Source of the DNA: Moraxella osloensis
GTDB taxonomy: Bacteria; Pseudomonadota; Gammaproteobacteria; Pseudomonadales; Moraxellaceae
Direction of reading: 5' to 3'
DNA length: 64,000 bases
Assembly (NCBI RefSeq): GCF_009867135.1
Contig: NZ_CP047226.1
Coordinates: 1,612,001-1,676,000 of the forward strand
Below are positions 57,274-64,000 of the stretch, in pieces (within the stretch, counting starts at the first letter, position 1; every line of letters begins with the position of its first letter). A model generated the notes under the pieces. That model did not search any database, was not told the DNA's origin, and saw only the letters and a list, made by a program, of their open reading frames with translations. The position numbers were made by a program, and so were the translations under genes.

Positions 57274-58008
57274 ATGTCAACACTTACCCCGCTTGCTGAC
57301 CCAAAACAAGCCAGTTTTTATGAGGTGGTGAGCACTCGCCGTTCGGTACGACGCTTTACCAAAACGCCCATCAGTGATGAGGTGCTAAACGCCTGTCTCG
57401 ATATGGCGATGTTAGCGCCTAGCTCAAGTAATTTACAGCCTTGGCAATTTTTTGTGATTGAATCTGAAGAAAAACGCCAAAAAACTGTGACCTATTGTAT
57501 AAGCCAAAATGCAGCAAAAACCGCCAATAAGCTGATTGTCGTGGTCGCTCGTACTGACACGTGGCGTCAACATGCCAAAGACAATATCAAGTATTTTCCT
57601 GTCAAACCTGTACCAAAACCCGTGCAAGATTATTATGGCAAACTTATTCCGCTGATCATGACGCGCGGTGTGATGAATGTGTTCACCCCTGCCAAGTGGG
57701 CGCTGACGCAAGCCACTCGCAAAGTCCGAGGTGCGATGGTTGACCCCATCTATGATGCTGACGATCTCAAAAACTGGGCGCTCATTAGCACCTCACTGGC
57801 TGCCGAGAATTTGATGCTCGCCTTGCGTGCCCACGGTTTTGATAGTTGCCCGATGGGGGGATTTGATGAGCCACAACTCAAAAAATTGCTTGACCTCAAT
57901 GACCACCAGCATATTTGTATGGTGATTGCTGCCGGTGAGCGCGACGAGCGTGGTATCTATAGTGAGCAATACCGTTTTGAGCGTGAGCGCTTTATCGTTA
58001 AGGTGTAA
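57274..58008 (+). CDS. Nitroreductase-family protein
   Basis: 244 aa from the ATG at 57274; a TTG at 57262 is less likely. FMN-binding pattern near the start, STRRSVRRFTKTPI, with MLAPSSSNLQPWQFFVIE, and the C-terminal AGERDERG. GFDSCPMGGFDEPQLKKLL matches nitroreductases that reduce nitro compounds or quinones with NAD(P)H. The substrate is unknown. It lies between gcvH and gcvP on the same strand (gaps 134 and 106 bp), an unusual place, since gcv genes normally lie together. Confidence 0.86.
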   Translation: MSTLTPLADPKQASFYEVVSTRRSVRRFTKTPISDEVLNACLDMAMLAPSSSNLQPWQFFVIESEEKRQKTVTYCISQNAAKTANKLIVVVARTDTWRQHAKDNIKYFPVKPVPKPVQDYYGKLIPLIMTRGVMNVFTPAKWALTQATRKVRGAMVDPIYDADDLKNWALISTSLAAENLMLALRAHGFDSCPMGGFDEPQLKKLLDLNDHQHICMVIAAGERDERGIYSEQYRFERERFIVKV

Positions 58009-58114
58009 TACCGTTAAAGTGTAATTTTTATCCATTCAACCGATGTTTGTCAGGTTAGCCATGGCAAAACCTGCTATTTTTTCAATGTTTTATCAGACGC
58101 TAAAGGAAACTTGA

Positions 58115-60997
58115 ATGAGTCAACCGTCTTTTCAATCATTTGCTGATTTATTCCAATCATCAGAATTTATTCATCGTCATGTTGGCATTAGCCAAGATGA
58201 AAAAGAAGCAATGCTAAAAGCCGTCGGCGCTGACAGCATGGCAAGCTTTATTGAACAGACGGTGCCAGCTTCTGTACGTCTTAGCAAAGAGTTAGATTTA
58301 CCCCTGAGTATGACTGAGCATGATGCCTTGGCAAAGTTGCGCGGGTTGGCGGATAAAATCAAGGTCAATAAAAGCTATATTGGCTTAGGCTATTATCCGA
58401 CTCGCTTACCTGCAGTCATTGCGCGCAATGTGCTTGAAAACCCAGGCTGGTACACGGCTTATACCCCTTATCAAGCAGAGATTGCCCAGGGTCGTTTAGA
58501 GGCATTACTTAACTTCCAACAAGTTTGTATTGACTTATCAGGTCTTGAATTGGCGGGCGCAAGTTTGCTTGATGAAGCGACGGCGGCGGCTGAAGCGATG
58601 GCGATGGCAAAACGCGTGGGTAAAAGTAAATCTAACCAATTTTTTGTTGATAGCCGTATCTACCCACAAACCTTAGATGTCATCAAAACCCGTGCCAAAT
58701 ATTTTGGTTGGGATATAGTGGTCGGTGATTTTGACGTTGCCAAGAATGGCGATTTCTTTGGCGCAATCTTCCAGTACGTGGGTAGCGAAGGCGATGTGGT
58801 TGATTTAACTGATATCATCAGTGCAGTCAAAGCCAAAGGCACGCAAACAATCGTTGCCGCTGATGTGATGAGTCTGGTACTTCTTAAATCACCGGGTAGC
58901 ATGGGTGCGGATGTGGCACTGGGTAACACCCAGCGTTTTGGCGTGCCGATGGGTTTTGGTGGTCCACACGCGGCTTATTTTGCGTTTAAAGACAGTGCCA
59001 AGCGTTCTGCCCCAGGTCGTATCATTGGCGTATCAGTGGATGCCCAAGGTAAACAAGCCTTGCGTATGGCACTACAAACCCGTGAACAACATATCCGCCG
59101 CGAAAAAGCCAACTCAAATATTTGTACATCGCAAGTGTTATTGGCCAATTTGGCAGGGATGTATGCGGTGTATCATGGTCCTGAAGGCATCAAACGTATC
59201 GCCACCCGCATTCATGCGTTGGCAAGCGCTTTTGCCCAAGCCATCAAACAAGCTGGCATGTCGATTGTGCATGAACAGTTTTTTGATACCGTGCTCATCA
59301 ATACCCAAGGTCAAACTGAGCAAATCTATCAAAATGCCCTTAATATCGGCTATAACCTGCGCAAAGTAGACGATAACCATATCGCCATTGCCTTTAACGA
59401 AACCAGTGATGCAGCGGATTTTGGTGTACTGACGCAGTTATTTACAGGCGTAGCGGCTCAATTATCCGATGATATCAGCTTGTCTTTGCCAGCGTCATTG
59501 CTACGTACCGATGCGATTTTAAGTCATCCTGTGTTTAATCGTTATCACACCGAACATGAAATGCTGCGCTATTTGAAAAAGCTAGAAAACAAAGACTTGG
59601 CGATGAATCACAGTATGATTTCGCTGGGTAGCTGTACCATGAAACTTAACGCCACTAGCGAAATGCTACCGATTACTTGGAATGAATTTGCCAATGTGCA
59701 CCCATTTGCACCTCGTGAACAAGTGGGCGGCTATATTGAAATGATTGAAGGCTTGCAAGAGCAACTCAAAGCCATCACAGGGTTTGACGCTATCTCTATG
59801 CAGCCAAATTCAGGCGCGTCAGGCGAGTATGCAGGACTATTGGCGATTCGTCGTTATCATGAAAGCTTAGGTCAACCCAACCGTCATATCTGTCTGATTC
59901 CGCGCTCCGCTCACGGCACCAATCCTGCCACAGCACAGATGATGGGGATGGAAGTGGTCGTGGTAGCCACCGATGAGCGTGGTAACGTTGATATTGCCGA
60001 CTTGACTGAAAAAGCGCAAAAATACAGCGACAATCTGGGCGCCTTGATGATTACTTACCCTTCGACGCACGGTGTGTTTGAAGAAGGTATCCGTGATATC
60101 TGTGACTTGATTCATCAACACGGTGGTCAAGTGTATATGGATGGCGCTAACATGAACGCGCAGGTCAGTATGATGCAACCTGCGGATGTCGGTGCTGACG
60201 TGCTACACATGAATTTGCATAAAACCTTCTGTATTCCACACGGCGGCGGCGGTCCTGGCATGGGTCCTATCGGCATGAAATCACATTTGGCACCTTTTAT
60301 TGCTAACCACGTCGTATCTGCGGTGCCCAATGCCCAAGATGGCATGAGTGCGGTATCGGCTGCCCCGTTTGGTTCAGCCAGCATCTTGCCTATCTCATGG
60401 ATGTATATCACCATGATGGGTCGTGATGGCTTGGTGCAAGCGACAGAAGCTGCGCTATTAAATGCCAATTACACGGCTATGAAATTAAAAGACCATTACC
60501 CTGTACTTTATAGTGGTGAAAATGGTCGCGTCGCCCATGAATGTATCATTGACATCCGCCCACTAAAAGCCGAAACAGGGATCACCGAAGTTGATATCGC
60601 CAAACGCTTAATGGATTACGGGTTTCATGCACCAACCATGTCTTTCCCCGTGGCAGGTACTTTGATGATTGAGCCCACTGAGTCAGAAAGCAAAGAAGAG
60701 CTAGACCGTTTTATCTCAGCCTTAATTCAAATCAAAGCTGAGGCGATGAAAGTTAAAAACGGCGACTGGCCAGCAGATAACAACCCGCTAGTGAACGCGC
60801 CACATACCGCACAGGTGGTGACCGGTGACTGGGATCGTCCATACAGCCGTGAAGAAGCTGCCTATCCACTGGCGTATGTACGCGACAATAAGTTTTGGCC
60901 ATCGGTGAGCCGTATCGATGATGTGTATGGCGATAAAAACTTAATCTGTTCTTGCCCCGATATCTCAAGTTATGAGAATGGTGAAATCGCGGAGTAA
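58115..60997 (+). CDS. gcvP: Glycine dehydrogenase (decarboxylating), P protein
   Basis: 960 aa, the long single-chain form. PLP enzyme that decarboxylates glycine and loads the aminomethyl group on GcvH. N-terminal [37 protein letters not shown], the central [36 protein letters not shown], and the PLP lysine in [28 protein letters not shown] precedes the ATG. Last gene of the cluster; a terminator follows. No lpd (L protein) in the window. Confidence 0.98.
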   Translation: MSQPSFQSFADLFQSSEFIHRHVGISQDEKEAMLKAVGADSMASFIEQTVPASVRLSKELDLPLSMTEHDALAKLRGLADKIKVNKSYIGLGYYPTRLPAVIARNVLENPGWYTAYTPYQAEIAQGRLEALLNFQQVCIDLSGLELAGASLLDEATAAAEAMAMAKRVGKSKSNQFFVDSRIYPQTLDVIKTRAKYFGWDIVVGDFDVAKNGDFFGAIFQYVGSEGDVVDLTDIISAVKAKGTQTIVAADVMSLVLLKSPGSMGADVALGNTQRFGVPMGFGGPHAAYFAFKDSAKRSAPGRIIGVSVDAQGKQALRMALQTREQHIRREKANSNICTSQVLLANLAGMYAVYHGPEGIKRIATRIHALASAFAQAIKQAGMSIVHEQFFDTVLINTQGQTEQIYQNALNIGYNLRKVDDNHIAIAFNETSDAADFGVLTQLFTGVAAQLSDDISLSLPASLLRTDAILSHPVFNRYHTEHEMLRYLKKLENKDLAMNHSMISLGSCTMKLNATSEMLPITWNEFANVHPFAPREQVGGYIEMIEGLQEQLKAITGFDAISMQPNSGASGEYAGLLAIRRYHESLGQPNRHICLIPRSAHGTNPATAQMMGMEVVVVATDERGNVDIADLTEKAQKYSDNLGALMITYPSTHGVFEEGIRDICDLIHQHGGQVYMDGANMNAQVSMMQPADVGADVLHMNLHKTFCIPHGGGGPGMGPIGMKSHLAPFIANHVVSAVPNAQDGMSAVSAAPFGSASILPISWMYITMMGRDGLVQATEAALLNANYTAMKLKDHYPVLYSGENGRVAHECIIDIRPLKAETGITEVDIAKRLMDYGFHAPTMSFPVAGTLMIEPTESESKEELDRFISALIQIKAEAMKVKNGDWPADNNPLVNAPHTAQVVTGDWDRPYSREEAAYPLAYVRDNKFWPSVSRIDDVYGDKNLICSCPDISSYENGEIAE

Positions 60998-61027
60998 ACT
61001 TCAATCAATACTCACCGTATTTTTTAC

Positions 61028-61055
61028 AAAAGCCATGCAAAAATGTATGGCTTTT
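61028..61055 (+). terminator. Terminator after gcvP
   Basis: AAAAGCCAT / ATGGCTTTT, 9-bp arms with a 10-nt loop, followed by TGC. It lies 30 nt after the stop. Confidence 0.75.
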
Positions 61056-61166
61056 TGCTATAAAGCCAATTGCGAGTAAAAAGAATTCTGCTATGATGCA
61101 GGGGACTCAAAAAAATTGTAATCACTACGCGTTATTTTACACCCATCATAAGTCAAGGATGACATT

Positions 61167-62558
61167 ATGTTTAGTACCATTGCGATTATTATTTCGCTCT
61201 TTCTATTAATGTATTTTGCCTATCGCGGCTATTCTGTATTAATTTTAGCACCTTTGATGGCAACCCTAGCGGTGGCGCTGTCAGGTGATATTCTAAGCTC
61301 ACTGCCTATCTATACCACCGTTTTTATGAAAGCGTTGAGCGGCTTTTTATTGAAGTTTTTTCCCATATTTTTGCTGGGCGCGGTGTTTGGTCAGCTCATG
61401 GCAGATTCTGGGGCTGCCACAGCGATTGCCAGAACGGTGGTTAGTAAATTAGGCGCGAATAAAGCCATACTGGCTGTGGTTTTGGTCTGTGCGATTTTAA
61501 CCTATGGCGGTGTGTCGCTGTTTGTGGTAGCTTTTGCTATTTATCCGATTGCTAAAGATTTGTTCAAGTCAGCAGAGGTACCAAAAAGGCTAATTCCAGG
61601 TGCGATTGCGTTAGGGTCATTTACCTTTACCATGACGGCGTTACCCGGAACACCTGCCATCCAAAACGCCATTCCCATTCCCTATTACGGTACCAATGCC
61701 TTCGCCGCACCCATATTGGGTATTATTGGTTCGCTTGTGATGTTTGGTTTGGGCATGCTGTGGTTGCAACGACGCGCCCATAGCGCTAAAACGGCTGGCG
61801 AGGGATATGGTATTCATGAAGATGATGAGCTGCATGCTGATAACCTAGACCCCCATCAAACCTCTTTTATGGTGGCGATGATTCCTTTGGTATTGGTCAT
61901 CGGGATAAATGCCTTGTTAACGTACGCGGTTTTTCCGAATATGGACTTCTCTGCACTGCAAGCGCAGTTTAAAGACTTGGATATCAAGGGCGCTTTGGGA
62001 CTTTGGTCAATCATTATCGCTTTAGTCACCGCTATTATTGCCCTGATTGTGCTGCGCTTGGGCAAATGGACGAACTTGCAACACAGTCTTAATAAAGGCA
62101 CTTACAGCTCCATGTTGCCTATTTTTAATACAGGCTCAGAAGTCGGTTATGGTGCGGTGATTGCGACATTGGCGGGTTTTGCGGTGTTACGAGATAGCGT
62201 GTTAAATCTATCGCCTAGCAACCCATTAATATCAGAAGCTGTGGCTATGACCACCTTAGCGGGCATCACCGGTTCTTCTTCTGGCGGCTTGAGTATCGCG
62301 CTGCCCATTTTAGGCAAAGAATATTTGGCACAGGCAGTGACGCATGGGATAAATCCTGAGTTATTGCATCGCGTCGCGGTGATGGCAGCAGGTGGCTTAG
62401 ACACGCTACCGCATAGTGGTGCGGTGATTACGTTATTTGCTATTTGCCATTTGACTCACAAGCAATCTTATAAAGATGTCGCCATGGTGACGATGGCAAT
62501 TCCGCTGATTGCGGTGACGGTGGTGATTGTTTTGGGTACCATGTTGGGTTCTTTTTAA
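61167..62558 (+). CDS. GntP-family permease
   Basis: 463 aa with about twelve to thirteen hydrophobic segments. FPIFLLGAVFGQLMADSGAATAIA, LTYGGVSLFVVAFAIYPIA, and GGLDTLPHSGAVITLF match the GntP/DsdX branch, whose members import gluconate, D-serine, citrate or hydroxybutyrate with protons. The TALPGTPAIQN motif is characteristic. The substrate cannot be told; with scoAB in the genome a hydroxybutyrate role is possible. AAGGATG precedes the ATG. Monocistronic. Confidence 0.82.
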   Translation: MFSTIAIIISLFLLMYFAYRGYSVLILAPLMATLAVALSGDILSSLPIYTTVFMKALSGFLLKFFPIFLLGAVFGQLMADSGAATAIARTVVSKLGANKAILAVVLVCAILTYGGVSLFVVAFAIYPIAKDLFKSAEVPKRLIPGAIALGSFTFTMTALPGTPAIQNAIPIPYYGTNAFAAPILGIIGSLVMFGLGMLWLQRRAHSAKTAGEGYGIHEDDELHADNLDPHQTSFMVAMIPLVLVIGINALLTYAVFPNMDFSALQAQFKDLDIKGALGLWSIIIALVTAIIALIVLRLGKWTNLQHSLNKGTYSSMLPIFNTGSEVGYGAVIATLAGFAVLRDSVLNLSPSNPLISEAVAMTTLAGITGSSSGGLSIALPILGKEYLAQAVTHGINPELLHRVAVMAAGGLDTLPHSGAVITLFAICHLTHKQSYKDVAMVTMAIPLIAVTVVIVLGTMLGSF

Positions 62559-62600
62559 GCGGCTTATTTTTAAGCGGTTTATTTTAAGCCATTTAGTAGT

Positions 62601-62630
62601 AAAAAATCCCACTCAGCGGTGGGATTTTTT
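62601..62630. terminator. Bidirectional terminator
   Basis: AAAAAATCCCAC / GTGGGATTTTTT, 12-bp arms with a 6-nt loop, between the converging permease and rnd genes. Confidence 0.92.
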
Positions 62631-62633
62631 CAT

Positions 62634-63845
62634 TTATTCAGCGGTTGTTTCATGGTCAATAGATGGCGGGTTATTGGCAATCACCGTATCTAAAATGGGT
62701 AAAATCTCTGCCATAATCCACGCCTTGCGCCACCCACTCAGCCAAGGGCTTAATGCCGGTTTTTCTGCTGCGACAGCATAAGCATACAGCTCTGACAGCC
62801 ATTTTTTCCGCATCAATACTGTTTCATCAATTGATAAGGTTTGCCCATGCTGCTTAATCGCTTTTTCCAATTGTTTTTGCACATCGCTAGACAGACTGCG
62901 ATATGGTAAAGGCAATAGAGCTGGATAGGCTGCATCATCTTCTTTTCGCACCTTATCAATCAGCGTCAAAATCTCTTGCCCATACATGCGAATCACATTG
63001 GGCTTGATACTGGTAAAACTTAGCTGCTTCATACTAAAAGGCGGTTTTTCGACGATTTCACGGAGCGCCTGCGGGCGCAGGATAAAAGTGCGTGGTCTAT
63101 TGATTGATTTGGCAAGTTGTTCGCGCCATTCGCACAGAGTTTGCAGCATCGCCAGCTGCTCGCGATTATCGCGGTAATCAGCGACACTCAAGTACAAAGC
63201 GTTATCAGGCGTGCTAAAGTTGGCAAAAATTTCTTGCGTATAGCTTTGGCAGTCTTCAACCGCGTATTGCCATAAACCTTGTTCGGTCAACTGTGTTTTG
63301 ATGGCCACAAACATCGGCAATAAATAACGCACATCGTCTACTGCATAGCTTTCTTGCTCAGGTGTTAATGGACGCTGCAACCAATCTGATTGGCTTTCAC
63401 CTTTATCCACATGCACAGCAATCGTTTCTTGCAGCGATTTTTGATAGCCAAGGGAGTTTTCACCGGTCAAAAAACCCAAACCAATTTGGGTATCAAACAC
63501 ATTGCGCAGCGCAGGCAAGTTGGAGAGTAAATAATAAATCCCCAAATCTTCACCACACGCATGTAACACCACAGTGGGTATATCCGCTAACACTTCCCAA
63601 AATTCTTCTAAATACAGCTTGGGCGCGTCAATCAAATAAATCGCTTTGCCTGTATTGATTTGGATCAGCGCAAGAATGGGAAAAAAAGTGTCGCGCTTGA
63701 TGAACTCGGTGTCTAACGCAATGGTATCGACTTGCTCTAGGTCATCGAGCAGGGCAAAAAGCGCGTCCTGAGTTTTCACCCAATGGATTGGCAAGTCATG
63801 AAGTTGTTGTAATTGGGCTGGGCTTAACGGATTTTGGATGAGCAT
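62634..63845 (-). CDS. rnd: Ribonuclease D
   Basis: 403 aa. DEDDy 3'-5' exonuclease for tRNA maturation. Exo I ALDTEFIKRDTFFPILALIQI, Exo II VVLHACGEDLGIYYLL, Exo III QESYAVDDVRYLLPMF, then HRDC-type helical regions (LCEWREQLAKSINRPRTFILRPQAL). The length is slightly above that of E. coli RNase D. The ribosome-binding site is weak. recR lies immediately upstream on the same strand, 82 bp away. Confidence 0.95.
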   Translation of the reverse strand: MLIQNPLSPAQLQQLHDLPIHWVKTQDALFALLDDLEQVDTIALDTEFIKRDTFFPILALIQINTGKAIYLIDAPKLYLEEFWEVLADIPTVVLHACGEDLGIYYLLSNLPALRNVFDTQIGLGFLTGENSLGYQKSLQETIAVHVDKGESQSDWLQRPLTPEQESYAVDDVRYLLPMFVAIKTQLTEQGLWQYAVEDCQSYTQEIFANFSTPDNALYLSVADYRDNREQLAMLQTLCEWREQLAKSINRPRTFILRPQALREIVEKPPFSMKQLSFTSIKPNVIRMYGQEILTLIDKVRKEDDAAYPALLPLPYRSLSSDVQKQLEKAIKQHGQTLSIDETVLMRKKWLSELYAYAVAAEKPALSPWLSGWRKAWIMAEILPILDTVIANNPPSIDHETTAE

Positions 63846-63927
63846 AACTTGGGTCTTGTGGACGGATAATTTAAACGTATTTTATGATGAATCTAGGATT
63901 TTGTCTTGTCAAACTGATGAAAAGATT

Positions 63928-64000
63928 TTATAACCGTCCACGATTTTGCAGGGCTTGACCCAGTGTCATACTATCTAAATACTCAAGCTCTCCGCCCATC
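63928..64000 (-). CDS. recR: Recombination protein RecR, 3' end (partial)
   Basis: Only the last 23 codons are inside the window, reading MGGELEYLDSMTLGQALQNR and ending in TAA at 63928. The GGELEYxDxxTL pattern is the conserved C-terminus of RecR (E. coli ends GGELEFVDGTTLSHSLAGR), part of the RecFOR mediator that loads RecA at gaps. The gene continues beyond the window edge. recR next to rnd is the arrangement in related Moraxellaceae as I remember it. Confidence 0.8.
   Translation of the reverse strand, partial: MGGELEYLDSMTLGQALQNRGRL

Noticed and set aside
58177-60468. Several open frames on the minus strand across gcvP
   Set aside because: They are reverse-strand shadows of the gcvP coding sequence with no independent signals.

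Overview
The window looks like chromosome of a gammaproteobacterium of the family Moraxellaceae, most likely a Moraxella species (the M. osloensis group is my best guess). This rests on protein character and gene content: rpsF-rpsR-rplI without priB, dnaB-alr, rnd next to recR, a FadL-like porin, an OXA-23-related class D beta-lactamase, and insertion sequences of types common in Moraxella and Acinetobacter. Most of it is housekeeping sequence on both strands. I found no rRNA, no tRNA, no CRISPR array and no prophage.

Layout. 1-8.6 kb (minus): gloB, a YejA-type solute-binding protein, serC, a TnpB-only IS200/IS605 element, a possible divergent HolD (DNA polymerase III psi), aroC and prmB. 9.2-17.9 kb (mostly plus): an L,D-transpeptidase, a small membrane protein, a lipoprotein, rpsF-rpsR-rplI, dnaB-alr, argF and yaaA. 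18.2-20.4 kb: a complete IS5-family element directly upstream of a class D beta-lactamase gene in unusually AT-rich DNA. 20.8-31.1 kb: groES-groEL with a sigma-32-type promoter, a DUF3108 protein, a FadL-like porin, a LysR regulator divergent from leuCD, a lipoprotein and leuB. 31.3-40.9 kb: a second L,D-transpeptidase gene broken by one in-frame TGA, rtcB with a small coupled gene, a compact 24-codon peptide unit, a BON-LysM protein, chaA, an MFS transporter, purU, ruvC and fxsA. 41.2-51.8 kb: scoAB, a Sel1-repeat protein, rnt, pyrC, a large repetitive membrane protein, a Big-1 lipoprotein, ruvB and a secreted hypothetical. 51.9-54.4 kb: two complete insertion sequences, IS982 family (982 bp, 7-bp target duplication) and ISAs1 family (1182 bp, 10-bp target duplication). 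54.4-61 kb: a glycine-cleavage cluster behind a tandem glycine riboswitch (gcvT, a MliC-like lysozyme inhibitor, gcvH, a nitroreductase, gcvP). 61-64 kb: a GntP-family permease, rnd and the 3' end of recR.

How the genes work together. serC and the riboswitch-controlled gcv cluster serve serine, glycine and one-carbon metabolism, with purU releasing formate from formyl-THF. leuCD and leuB carry out leucine steps, split by a lipoprotein gene. ruvC, ruvB, dnaB, recR and the possible holD belong to replication and repair. Two L,D-transpeptidases (one broken), a BON-LysM protein and a lysozyme inhibitor concern the cell wall. The sites most worth checking are the OXA locus, the interrupted transpeptidase, the TnpB with a non-canonical RuvC site, the small-peptide unit upstream of rtcB, and the structured rpsF leader.
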